Below are positions 36,000 to 49,575 of a stretch of DNA of 64,000 nt, in pieces; the first letter of the stretch is position 1, and the number at the start of each line of letters is the position of its first letter. This DNA is from Cerrena zonata. Taxonomy: Eukaryota; Basidiomycota; Agaricomycetes; Polyporales; Cerrenaceae. The stretch lies in NCBI GenBank assembly GCA_038087015.1, contig JASBNA010000109.1:16709-80708 (forward strand), read 5' to 3'. The notes under the pieces are model-generated. The model was given only the letters and a program-made list of their open reading frames with translations. It did no database searches and was not told the DNA's origin. The position numbers were made by a program, and so were the translations under genes.

Positions 36000-36866
36000 C
36001 TATAGATTACGCACAAATGAATCTCCTCCCATGCCTCTTCTAGGGCCCTCGATCATGGGAAGCCTCAAAGACTGGACTACTGATTCCCATTGTGGAGAAA
36101 TATCAGACCCAATTAACGCTATAGCATCCCTGAAAGCGAGGATGATCGGATCCTGGGAACACGGATCTAAGACGTCCTGCTTGAAAAGGGTAATTTGGTG
36201 GTCTAATTCAAGTACTCCTTCGGGAGGACTCAGGAGACATATAATGATCGGTAATAGTCCTTTGGGCCTCGAGTCTTCTCGGCAGAGTCGCCCGGAGTCC
36301 TCCAAAATATCCACCACAGGAGCAGTTAATGCTTCGAAAAGAGTCTGGGCTTCTGACATCCACGGGGATGTATGGTGCGCACGAGTAGATGAGCAGAACT
36401 GTAAACCGATTGGGAGTGCTACACAGAGTTTACAGCACCTAAAAACTTTGTGTAAACTTTCAATGTTACTTGTGGTATCGGTGAAGTCCTGATGGTTGCA
36501 TAATGGATCGATCCATAGGAATTTTTAATCCATATCCTGCGCATACGAGCATAGTTGCAGCAATATGTCCATACTGATCGGGTGACTGGGACGCCCTGCA
36601 GCATCATACACTCCGAAGTGCGCTTGTTCGACTGCATCAGCGTCGCAGACCATACCCATTCGGGGACTTGAGACAGTCAGGTAGGAAATATTAGGGATGC
36701 GGCGTGTTTCGTATACCACTAAGGATGAGTCGCGTATGAAACGTTGCCAATCTATAAGTCGGAACATTCCAGGTGTTGCCACCGAGAAAGGATCTAGGGT
36801 CGCCGCACGGAGGTTCTTCAGCGACACCTGGTACGCTTGATGGACGGGGAAGGGAATTTGGCCATA
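36000..36866 (-). pseudogene. HET-domain pseudogene
   Basis: Decayed relative of the adjacent HET gene. A single frame from about 36866 to 36000 aligns with its first 250 residues or so: SLKNLRAATLDPFSVATPG, NISYLTVSSPRMG (for IPYATVSYPWVG), FLWIDPLCNHQ (for FLWLDRLCISQ) and SPWMSEAQTLFEA (for TPWIKRMWTLQEA). It lacks an ATG, has an in-frame TAA at 36525-36527, has lost consensus residues in both HET motifs, and ends with a stop about 330 residues early. It is almost certainly not producing a HET protein. The layout indicates tandem duplication followed by loss. Confidence 0.85.
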
Positions 36867-37483
36867 CTATCGTCTAAATATTAGGCCGATAAGTCGCATA
36901 AATACAATAGACGTCGCCGAACCTGGTCAGCACCTAAGATATCAGGCTATATTGACACTGAGCATCAATCTCTCGATGAACGTTAGGTACCGACCACACA
37001 TGACGTACCACAAGTCGATTTTGTAGCCTGCGATTGGGGTTACTCTGATGCCCGCCTTCGAGGGTCAACATAAGTGGGAATAGGATTGTATGTATACAGT
37101 ACTACTTTTTATATTAGCAACGATTCTTGCTCATAAACACTAACGACACTCACCTGAAGTTGCTAGGGAAGGTCGCCTGAGGGGGAGGGTCCGTTAGAAA
37201 TTGGGAATAAACAAAGGACCCACCAGAAGGGACAGTCTGCTATAGCAGGGCAACCGGTTTCATATGCTGGTTTCGAAAGCGCTAAACTATCCGTGCACTG
37301 CTGCGTGACCGGAGGTACGTCTTGCTATTGTAACACTGTTACAGTCTGTGATTTGTATGAGATACAATTATCGATTCAGAAGTAATAGACAGCATGAGGA
37401 GGAGGAAATGATATGCGGATTTGATGCCGGTCACGAAACCAGACATACCAGACCCAACTCTGATCGGGAACTGATGCATAACC
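36867..37483. other. Intergenic
   Basis: No coding continuity on either strand. Sequence upstream of the HET relic and 3' of the first FAD oxidoreductase gene. Confidence 0.45.
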
Positions 37484-39377
37484 TCAACTGCTCGTACTCG
37501 TATTACCTATGGTCAAATACGACCTAGGAAGCCACTCTGGCGGCTCCCATTTCTCCTTCCTAACATCAGCAACAATCATCTTAGCCACAGCCTCCGCACT
37601 AGTAGAACAGCCATTTAAGAATTTCCAGCCTCTGAGGGTTCAGTCAGAAAGCGACTACGCACCAAGCATACGCCCGAGGCATTCCATGACCGCTGTATCC
37701 TGCCGAGATGTACTGCCCTCGATAAATGGGGCTATCAGGGTTTGTGGGATCAATGACAGGACCAACCTATACGAAATCAGGATCGGTCATATATGTTACC
37801 AGAGTGTAGGAACTCACGAAAGGGTCCCCAGACTTTGTGAAGCCCATGATACCTGTCCATTCCATCTCAGGTTCTTTCCCCGCCTCGAACTTACCTGGAT
37901 AGACGGTGGGTAAGAACGCTCGGAGCGCTTTCCCTACTTGTTCGTCGACGACAGAATCGTCCGTTTGATACAACTCGAACCTTTCGGATTTGGTAATTTC
38001 TCTACCACCGCCTATGATTACCAAGGGGTACTCCTGAGGCTCCTTGAGCGGTCGAGGGAACCAGTACTCGAACCCGTCATTCCCTACACCGCCTGTTTTA
38101 GTAAGAATATCTTCAGTGACGTTAGCTCGTGTAGCGATGATTTGACCTCGCGTCGGGACGATTCCATCCGGACCGGTGAAATGGGGAAGTAAGTGGGATG
38201 CATAAGCGTTGGTAGCGTGGAGCACGTAGGAGCATGATATATTTCCTCTGGGTGTTACAACAGAGTGCCTGCGGGGGAACAACTCTGAAGAATTATTGGT
38301 CTGAGGTAGTGATGAGATTGATGTCACTGGTGTCTCTGTGTGTAGATCAACTGTAAACGCGGGTGCAGAGGACTGATTTCCGGCACCTATTTTGTTGGCG
38401 AGGTTGTAGAGAACGCTGACGAGCTTTAGAGGCCAGAGATTATTGCCAGGAGTAAGAACTGATGGATATGGGGCCCCGTATTTCTTTGAAGAGTAAAATG
38501 TAATTACTATTCAGATGATATATTTTAACAAACGAAGAGAGTACACACCTGTTGAGTTTCTTCCTTGCTAAACCATGTAACGTTGCTAACATCTACACCA
38601 GCTTCCTTGGCTGAAGTAAAATCCGATTTTGCTTCCAGAAGCTCTCGTTCCGTGAAGGCCAGACAGAGTCGACCACCAGGAACAAAATCGACATAGTCCA
38701 GTTTATCCTCCTGGTCGAGTAATGTCTTCACTTCATTCACGACGTATTCCTCAATCCGGTAACTGCGAAGTGCTTCTTCGGTGCCATATGAGGATTGTTG
38801 GTGATGAAATTCGAAGAACACATGGGACGTGAGGTGTCCTCCGTTCCTACCTATAGATGCTGTTGAAGTTTGGGTTTATGTAGCCAGCCGCTTCACTAAC
38901 CGGTTGCTCCAGAACCTGATTTTACATTATAAACATATGCTACAGGTTGAGTGCTTGATCAGAGTACTCACAAAATTCCCTTGCCTCGAGAATAACAGCC
39001 TTCACAGGTCGATCGAGACCCTTCACAGCATCACCTTCGCTGAAAGCCTTAGCCAGATGATACGCAGCAGATACCCCAGTGATCCCGGAGCCGATGATAC
39101 AGATATCTGCATCTTCTGTTAGAGGGCCTTCGCTGCCATGTTTGGGAGACGGGGATACGTCGGGATCTGTGAACCAGAAGGATTTGGTGGAGTTGGGTAC
39201 TGGAAGAGTCGATCGAGCGAGGTGTTCTGGTTCGATGTTGAAGATGGCTTGATATTCGCCAAAAGCATTCAGAGGTACGGGTAGAGTGGCAGACATGACG
39301 ATCAAAAGCAACGGTATAATTCGTATGCGTAAGAGTACTGGTAACGATTGCAACAAGCTGCTGGTTGTTGGCTGCAT
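37484..39377 (-). CDS. Secreted FAD-dependent oxidoreductase (DAO family), 535 aa
   Basis: FAD oxidoreductase of the D-amino-acid-oxidase/sarcosine-oxidase fold, probably oxidising an amine or amino acid outside the cell or in the vacuole. Exons 39377-38972, 38915-38901, 38850-38549, 38483-37818, 37766-37663 and 37598-37484 give 536 codons including the stop. The second exon is only 15 nt. A hydrophobic leader (LLRIRIIPLLLIVMSATLPV) is followed by the dinucleotide-binding motif ICIIGSGITGVSAAYHLAKA and GSGATGRNGGH, the second FAD contact typical of the family. GGRLCLAF and RGQIIATRA lie in the substrate domain. The C-terminal FAD loop is ISAGYSGHGMPRAYA. Same strand and structure as the copy just upstream. 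Confidence 0.9.
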
Positions 39378-39757
39378 CTGACCAACTTGCGACCCGCAGG
39401 CTAGACGGCTACTAGGTCAGTTGATACGACATGGTGCAATTACTTCTGGTCAATGTATAAACCGTCTGATAAGGTGTGGTTCTATGATAAGCAATGGCTT
39501 TCTCTCATCGGCGTTGCTCACAGTCATCGGACTATTGTCGGACTTATCCAGCCTGTATTCAAATTCAACTTCGGAAATTGAAATCAAATACAGGTTCGCA
39601 GTTGATTTGGGCGCGGACTTGTTATTTAGATGCGAGCTCTTTACAACACTTCCATGGTCACTTTCTCTGACAGGGGGTGATTGGGTTATACATCTCAAAT
39701 TCTCAATCATTCTGACAATTAATGTACATGTTCGTCTCATCGAGTAGTCGTTGAATA
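39378..39757. other. Spacer between FAD oxidoreductase copies
   Basis: 380 bp holding the promoter of the downstream copy and the terminator of the upstream one. No gene. Confidence 0.5.
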
Positions 39758-41581
39758 TCATGCACTCGAGTGCTTGGTGGTCAAGTAGTTCGTGGGAAGC
39801 CAATCTGGAAGCTCCCACTTCTCCTTCTTAATATCGGCGACAACCATTTGCGAGACTGCCTCCGCACTGTGACATACATTAGTCTCATGGAGAACAGGAT
39901 ACATCAGGAAGGATGTTACATACCAAGCATACGCGCGAGGCATTCCATGCCCGCTGTATCCAGCAGAAACGAACTGCCCTTCATGAGCTGGGTTCTCGGG
40001 GTACGCGGGGTCGATAACGGGTCCGACCTGGGGAAACAATAACGTATCTGTCAGTATACAGGTACACCATGATGATACAAAATAAATGAACGCACGAAAG
40101 GATCTCCAGATTTCGTGTAAGACAAGATTCCAGTCCACTCCATCTCGGGTTCTCTAGCAGCATCGAATCGTTCAGGATAGACAGAAGGCATAAACCTCCT
40201 CAATCCTTTACCAACAGGTTCGTTCAAAACAGAGTCATCCGTCTTATACAACTCGAATTCGATCTCCTCACCACCACCGACAATGACAAGCGGATACTTC
40301 TCAGATCCCTTGAGAGGACGAGGGAACCAGTATTCTAACCCGTCGTTAGCGACACCTGCAATCTTTTTCATGACGTCTTGAGTCACGCTGGCTCGGGTAG
40401 CAATGATCTGAGCTCTCTTCGGGATGATACCGTTTGGACCAGCGAGATGGGGGAGGAGGTGTGATGTATATCCATTGGTGGCATGGACGACGTAGGAACA
40501 GGATACTGTGCCTCTGGGTGTCGAAAGCGAATGTCTACGAGGGAATACAGTAGAAGAGATTCTGGACTGAGGGATGGGCGAGATGGAGGTTACTGGAGTT
40601 TCGGTGTGAAGGTCGACTGTGAAAGCTTGGCTTTCAGAGCCAATTTTCTGAGCAAGGTTGAAGAGGACGCTAACGAGTTTTAAAGGCCAAATGTTGTTTC
40701 CTGGAGTTACAACGGAGGGGTAAGGGGCTCCGAATTTCTACAAGATATCCGAATCAGTAACGTAAAGTAATGCCAGCGATGAACGTACAAACCTCTTGCG
40801 TCTCTTCTTTGCTAAACCACTCTACGGCACTGACATCCACGCCGGCAGCCTTCGCAGCTTCAAAGTCAGCCTTCCATCCTGCAAGCTCCTTCTCAGAGTA
40901 CGCAAGATAAAGCCGGCCATCAGACACGAAATCGGTGAAGTCGGTTTTGTTTTGCTCTGCAAGGAGCTTTTTCACTTCTCCGACGACATATTCCTCAATG
41001 CGGTAAGCACGGAGTGCTTCATCGGTGCTACGCGAGGTTTGACGACGTAGGAATTCGAAAAAGAGGTCGGCTGTGATGTGTCCACCGTTCCTGCCTATAG
41101 TGAAAGTTTAAGATCGAGCTCAGGTAGTGATTGACTTTACTGACCAGTTGCTCCAGAACCTATCCCGAACGTGGTTAGAACGATTAATGTAAAGTACGAT
41201 GTTATGCTTACAGAACTCTCTAGCTTCGAGGATAACAGCTTTTACAGGGCGGTTGAGATCTTTGACGAAGCCTCCCTCGCTGAAGCTTTTGGCCAAATGA
41301 TAGGCGGTGGACGTTCCCGTAATTCCTGAACCAATGATACAAATATCTGCATCGTCCGTTAGAGGACCCTCGCTTCCGTGCTTAGGAGACGGTAGAACGT
41401 TGGGATCAGTGAACCAGAAAGATCTGGTCGAGTTGGCGACAGGAAGACCCGCACGAATGGGCAAGGCATCTTCAACACCCAATACAGTTTGGTGGCCGCT
41501 CGAAGCGTGAATAGGAGTCGAGAGAGCGTTGAGGAATAGAACCAAGTGTACGAACGGGAGCATCGAGTTGAATAATCCCAT
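39758..41581 (-). CDS. Secreted FAD-dependent oxidoreductase (DAO family), copy 2
   Basis: Tandem paralog of 37484-39377, with the same domain order. The start at 41581 gives a signal peptide (MGLFNSMLPFVHLVLFLNAL). An upstream in-frame start at 41614 would bury it. The first exon is 41581-41212; the rest follow the same splice pattern, including a tiny exon for the SGATG segment. Motifs: ICIIGSGITGTSTAYHLAKS, GATGRNGGH, WFSKEETQE, YWFPRPLKG and VSAGYSGHGMPRAYAW before the C-terminal helix DIKKEKWELPDWLPTNY. The FAD-binding residues look intact in both copies. Divergence is concentrated in the N-terminal leader and the substrate domain, so the copies may have different substrates. Confidence 0.9.
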
Positions 41582-43654
41582 GGTTACTCTGTAACACGGA
41601 GAATGTGAATACATTTGAGGTTGGATACGATGTTACAAACTCACCACTTCTAAGTACGACGTCCCAATAGCAGGTAGAGGGAAAGTGGACATTACCTCGA
41701 AGGACAACTGACCTAAATACGCTGAAGACACCATCTTTCGGATTATCGGATATAGTTTCAGGCATTGATAAGGTCAAGTATTCGAGATAAACATTGTTAT
41801 CAGGTGGATGATAGCGCTGCAGGGGAAAATAATTCATCGCAGGCCCGATGGCTCCAGAATATGGTCAAATCAATTCATTGGAGGTATGAGAGCCTGGGTG
41901 AGCCCCTGTCGAAGACTGCGAGGGTTACAGTCGAACCCCGAGTGAGAAACCGACCCTACTTCTTGTGAGGAACAGCGCAAAGAGAGAACAATGGCCGAGT
42001 TTATGACAACCACGCCGTACGAATAGACCTATATGCTTCTTGGTATCAGGCCCTGCATGTACAACATCCTGGAGAAACGTTGAGAGTCAACTCCGAAAGT
42101 ATTTCAAGAAGGGTAAACTGCCGCAGATGAGATGTATATTCTCACGATCTGAGAATTACGCGGACACTTTGACCAAGCATCGACGTCGACGACTCTTAAG
42201 CTTATTCCCTTACGCCGGTGAGGCTCAGTGAGCCATATGATTGTGGTGGTACAAGGGCGGCTTCACAAAACCATACGTACTATAACCATGGTTTGCATGT
42301 CAAAGGCCCCAAAGTTACGTCGGCTAGACTTGTCCAGATTGCTATGCTCTCAGGTCAAAACATAGTTATAACACCACTTCAGTTAGTGATTTCTTAGAGA
42401 GTGCGGATCACGTTCCATATTGGAGAATGTCCTACGTGGTCTCCATTTATACTTGCGTGGGTGGATTCGCTGTCTGATCAGTCCCATAGTCTTATGAAGG
42501 ACCTACTAAATCGAGAACTATATTTTCCTAAGTTGGCCCCCTCATAAAGTCCATAGTGTCACGTCCTGTCAGAAAATAGGGACTCTAGCCCGATTCCCAG
42601 ACCGAGTGATGACTAGAGAAATTTTTTGGCAGACATATAAATACGACGCCAACCGAGACTGATATTCATCACCCTACCACTTTCATGCTTCCACAATCTG
42701 AGTGTGTTGGGGATTTTCCCGTCGATGCAAATAGTTCCGTATAGCTAACAAGAAGCAGGAACTAAGAGGTACGGTACGTATTAATCGAATTGAATTGAAG
42801 TCGGCAGAATGCTCCACTGCGTTTACTTGTGTAGGCTTAAACTTAGCTTGCTATCTCTCGCTCTACCATTTTTGGAAAGAGTCCTTCCAGATATGGGGGA
42901 ACATATGCTAAGGTCAGGGATCGACTATCATCCCACCTTTGTCCGCATATGGTCAGCTACGGAGACTAGGGGGAACAATGCAACTGGTACATGTTTCGTA
43001 CCCGGCCGTTTAGATTGGTAATGGGTGTGGACTCTCACTACTTGGGTATGAGACCTGGCATAGGCTTGCTACGACGGCCCCAGCTCTATCAAACATGGCT
43101 TCAACTGCGTACAGCACCAACCTATTGTCGGCTCTGGAACTAATGATTGCCGTCTCCATATTTTTGTGGAGGAATTACCTTTTTGTTCATAGTCTAGGTT
43201 ATTTAAACCGGGTCGAGTCTGACCTGCTCGAGCAGCATACCATTTTTTATCGACCCTCTCCCGAACTGTTCCTCACCAACTTGCACTACTGCTAGATCTA
43301 TCGAACAAAGTCCGGGCATCTTATCTGCCGAAACAGATGATCTAACCGCTGCATTGTGTTAGGTAAGCAAACACCCGCTGTTTGGTGCTACGAGAGCTTG
43401 GAGCGCTACAGCCGCCGAGTGTGGGGACCTTGCTCTGTTCTCTTTCTGTTCACCATAATACCCAATTCGTTACCGACGCTCCTTTATTCTTTGCGCCCTA
43501 CAGGACCTCTCTAACTTACGACACTCACGATCCTCTGTGAAATATTGCCTCGGTTCCACCGTGTAACAGTCATGGCGCAACCCGTGTTCGAAGATCACCC
43601 CCTAGAAGACTACTTCAGACGTAAGTACACTCGTGTGTTCAGCATGTGCAACTC
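41582..43654. other. Intergenic with possible retroelement scrap
   Basis: No complete gene. A plus-strand frame at 42040-42231 contains LRKYFKKGKLPQMRC and NYADTLTKHRR, similar in spacing to the end of Copia RNase H (ADILTK). It is a weak hint of a degraded retrotransposon. TATAAATA occurs at 42635 with no convincing gene after it. An ATG frame at 43095-43295 (66 aa, one hydrophobic segment) has no other support. Confidence 0.35.
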
Positions 43655-46454
43655 ATGCAGACTTGTGACACAGAAGCCGGCGAGGTTATTGAAGATATGC
43701 CAGGAGGCATACCTGACTTTCGCGTGGAGGAGCCTCCCTTATGCCTGCAACAAGATTCGATCGCCCACAAGCTATCTACATTTCTTTCCGAGGCAGTCCA
43801 AGTGTGTATCACATCTATGGTCTCGCATTTCTGCCCATGCTGAGAAAACTTTGAACTACTTTTTGTGGTTGCTAGGTCCTCAATACTCTCGTCTCGTCCT
43901 CCGCCTTTTGCTCCCAAGAAAACGCCTTCTCTGAACGCTTCAAATACGATGTCATTTCCTCCTCTCTCCTCTCCAATTCGATAGCAGCCGCCCCTCCAAG
44001 TGCAACTCGTCGCACATTCACCCCTGATATCCCTGGCCGCCTCTCAGAAGACGAAGGGAGCGATCACTCGCGTAGCTCCAGCATTACCGACAACGGCAAA
44101 CCCAACGCCGCCTCAGAACTCAACACCTCCTGGCCATGGGGAGTCGCATCGATAGCTGTCCTGGCCATCTCTGTGGAATACTACTTTCTTGCTCTGTTTC
44201 TAGGATGTGTTGCATCCTATCTCATTTATGCCGCGCGGTTCCAAGCGAGCCGAGAAAATACGATGAATCAGGTGCGTAGCTGCTGTTCTTGTGTGCGGGA
44301 GCTGTTGCTAACTTGACATCAGACGGTGGATGCTCTGAATGAGCTGATATCCGCTGGAAATGTGTGGGATTCCGCTGTGAATGAAGCTATGAGCATTGTA
44401 GAGTCCGATGAGTCTCGGTATGTCTATCCGCGATTCACATTATTCTTACGCTAACGCCATGACAAAGGCCGTCGCTTTACGGCATGCACTCTACGTTCTC
44501 CACCCTCCGCATAGCTCTCCAGTCATCTCTGCACACAACACAAACTCAATGCGACAATGTCCGGCAACTTCTATCAGCGCTCACATCACCTCCACAGCTT
44601 GCGCAGCTATCAGAGATGTACGCGCCTGCATCACCCGTGCGTCCAGCCTTCCTGCCCCTGGAAAGCCAGAGCTCCCGTCCGCTGTCTGATCCCATGTGGC
44701 GGAAACGTACAACGTCGTTACCGTCTGAAGCGCCGACGAATAAGCGTGCGACCTGGAATGGGTCGTACGTCTCTCTTGCACAAGCGAGTAATGCCGCTGT
44801 GGCGACATTGAAGCGCAAGGAAAAGCGGCGGACCGATATGTCAGCACTGTACAGTCCCTCCCGGAATAGCTTTAGTGCACCTGCGAGCCCTCAACCTCCG
44901 AAGAAACTTCCAGATGTCCAGGAAGAGACAGATGACGAGCAAGAAGAGTTCAACGATGCTTCTTCTGAGCTGTCTGATCTGAAGGAAACCGAGTATTTCG
45001 GTATGGCTGCTCTGGACATGCAACGCAAGCGCAGGAGTGGTGGATTGGAAGTCTTTGGTTTGACTCCGCCTCCGAGCTATACGACTCATAATATTCAAGC
45101 ACCTGCGACAGCTGCACAAACGACTCGATCCCCACGACGGAAGCTATCCCTGTCTTCCCCTACAAAGTTTACACTTTCGCACTCGTCCCGCCATCCCCTC
45201 TCACTATCTACTCTTCGGCTCGCGCTGCATGGTGCTCTTGCCGCAAAACGCTACGCATGCGCTCATCTTCTTGCCCTTCGATTCGAGGATGAAGAAGACG
45301 AGATATACTGGGAAGACGTCCGCAGTATAATGGCACTTCTCACAAGTACCTTCTCGGATGCCTCCTCTCGCCTTATGGAAGCACTGGATGAAGCTGAGAA
45401 GAGACGAATGAAGGATGAGAGGCCTAGCACCGAGTCCTCTCGGGAAGCCTCACCCACTCCCGAACTACAATTGAAAAAACAGCTTGCCTCACGACCTGCA
45501 CGAACGATGGCAGAAATGGTGTCCTTTGCGCCTATGCCAAGCCACCTGTCCCGCTTTGCTGCCCATGTGGATGCGATTTCATCCGCCCTGAACGACGCCC
45601 GATCACATTTGGAAGAATGTGTCGCGTCACTAAGGGCGACGAGCGACGAGGAAATGGCATCTATTCCTGCCGAAGACTCTGCTGCTCTCCAAACGTACGA
45701 TCGTCTGCGTAAGGAGCTTGGGTTTGCATTACGTGAATGTGAAAGGGGCCGAGAACGTTTACTCGATATCATTTCACCCCCTTCACAACATGAAGAGCAA
45801 GAACACGATTCATCACCTCCGTCAATATCACTACTCATTCAGTCAGAAAGTAGTGATGATCTCACCCTCCCCCAATCCTCCCAGTCAGCTGAACTTATTT
45901 CACATTCACTCGGCTTGGAAGAGATGTCACAGCCTCTTGATGATGCGACAGAACATTTACTATTGACCACTTCATCACAACACCTGCCCCCTCCGGGCAT
46001 CGAGCAGGTCTTCGAAGCCGAATCCAGCCAAGTTGGTATATTCACCCGTGAACGATCAAGGATGTCACGGGAGGACAGAATACGTCTCGCCAAGGCGAAA
46101 CGAGAAAGCGGTATTGCCTTCATCGCCAATGGAGCTCGTTCTAGTTTGGACGGATCTACCCTCGAAGAGCAAAGGCCTTTGGAGAAATGGGGTCCTGGAG
46201 GTGAAGTCGTTCAAGAGTTGAAAGACGTGATTTGGAAAGTAAGTGAGAAGAGACGGAAGATGACTGAGCAACCGACCCCTTCATCGCGTCAAGACGTTTT
46301 CGATACTTCCTCTACTCCCACTATCGTGGTGGAATCTACCCGGACAAGTTTAGACTCGGATTCGAGTATAACAGAGTTCCCTCTATTCGTACCCGATTCG
46401 CAAACTCACAATTGGACTCTTGAGTTGGATCATATCGTTGAGATTTCCTCATGA
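43655..46454 (+). CDS. Membrane-anchored protein, possibly Inp2/vezatin-like, 874 aa
   Basis: Exons 43655-43801, 43876-44271, 44323-44417 and 44468-46454 give 875 codons. A hydrophobic double segment at about 138-172 (VASIAVLAISVEYYFLALFL and GCVASYLIYAA) is followed by a helical region (VDALNELISAGNVWD to about 260), long Ser-rich linkers, and an acidic C-terminus. This layout, a membrane hairpin followed by helices, recalls the vezatin/Inp2 myosin-binding proteins that link peroxisomes to myosin V in fungi. That is a resemblance only. The start is uncertain: an attractive upstream ATG at 43573 (MAQPVFEDHPLEDYFR) ends at a GTAAGT donor, but no acceptor joins it in phase. The second half contains a second helical block (SLSTLRLALHGALAAKRYA). 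Confidence 0.7.
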
Positions 46455-47734
46455 TGTTTCCCTTTTTCTTTTCCTTCGTTGGTCTTTCTTGCTTCTGTTA
46501 TGTTCTTCTCATCATCAGCATCATCCATCATCGTACCCGTACCTCAATATGTTTATTGTTTATACCTCACCTTTTCCAATGTTCAGCTTGCACCGTATAG
46601 GCTTGTTTGTTTTATGCATGTTTTCTGGAATTTTTAATACTTTAAATCTTACCTTATTGGTGGCAGTTGACCGTAGCCCATCCCATCCCTAGGAATATAC
46701 AAATGTTACATATACCGTTGGAGCTGAGGTGAAATGTCTGCTCCGAGTAATTTCTGTCTATACTGCGGTCTAGCTCAAACCAAAGATCTCCTTGCTACTA
46801 CCAAAGGCAACAGCAGTAGGTAGGAGGAAACTCAAATATAAAGTCAATTCATACCCTTATATCCTGCTTATGGCACTATGAATGGTGTTTACTGATGCAA
46901 CGGCTGCCTTCTCCGAATTCCACTACACACAAGGGTTGCTGACTAAGCCAACGCCTAACCGTAACCACAGCCGACGCAAGTTTAATCCGAACTAACAACG
47001 ATTCGGAATTCAATACAATCCAATGCTTTAGCTAGATCACGATGCAAGCTACAATGTCCCTCACCGCCGACACGACACTGATTTTAGCGAGATCCGGAGG
47101 TATGTACTACCAGCATCACGAGGCGAAAGCACTTCGATCACGATGAGCATCGTCAAGGTCAGGTATATTCAACGTTCAACGTTCAACGACGTAATCTGAG
47201 GATAGAAATGCATCACACACTCTGGCTCACTGTATTGGGCGTTTGCAGTTGTCTATCTGAATGACTTTATCTTCAGCCCGCGGAGTCGTCAAAGATAGCA
47301 AATCTGGAATTTGGAATTTGATAGGGTGAGAGTATTAACTGCAGGGGCGGATCATGTTTGGAGTACCGTTCTTTTACTTTTTCATGACAAAAATGCAGGT
47401 CCTCATGCAAAGTACATTCTTGATCTTATTCGATCATATAGATCGACGGAAGGCCGAAGGTCCGCAAGAGACGTTTGTTGGCTATCTTCTCGTATCTCCT
47501 GACTCATGATTACTCCAAACGCGACAATTAAAGACCCATTCATGCCACCACGGTCTAGCCACAGTATATATCAGATCTCTTAAAGGCAGGCAAGCGTAAG
47601 GTGTGTACATCCGAAACTTCTGCCTCAAGGAGACAACGTTGCGAGACAGACTTCTACCTTTTCTACCACAGTGATAGCCTTTGATAAAGATAAAGCCCCA
47701 GCTCTTCGTCCTAAGTGCATCGAACCCTCTCACC
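46455..47734. other. Intergenic
   Basis: 3' flank of the large membrane protein, then promoter of the aminotransferase. A short direct repeat (TTCAACG three times) lies at about 47168-47190. No gene seen. Confidence 0.4.
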
Positions 47735-49454
<1,720 letters not shown>

Positions 49455-49575
49455 AGGAAAGTAGGGTGTGTAAAAATGTACTACTGGAACGGACAATGTG
49501 TCTATAGATCGAATTTTGGTACTCGCCGATGTGAACCGAGCAAGTCTATCATGCTCGAAGTCGACTCGTCTAATT

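Noticed and set aside
42635..42800. TATAAATA followed by a short ATG frame (MLPQSECVGDFP)
   Set aside because: The frame ends after 18 codons and no splice extends it.
43095..43295. 66-residue ORF with one hydrophobic segment
   Set aside because: No homology recognised, no promoter or splice signals and composition like its surroundings.
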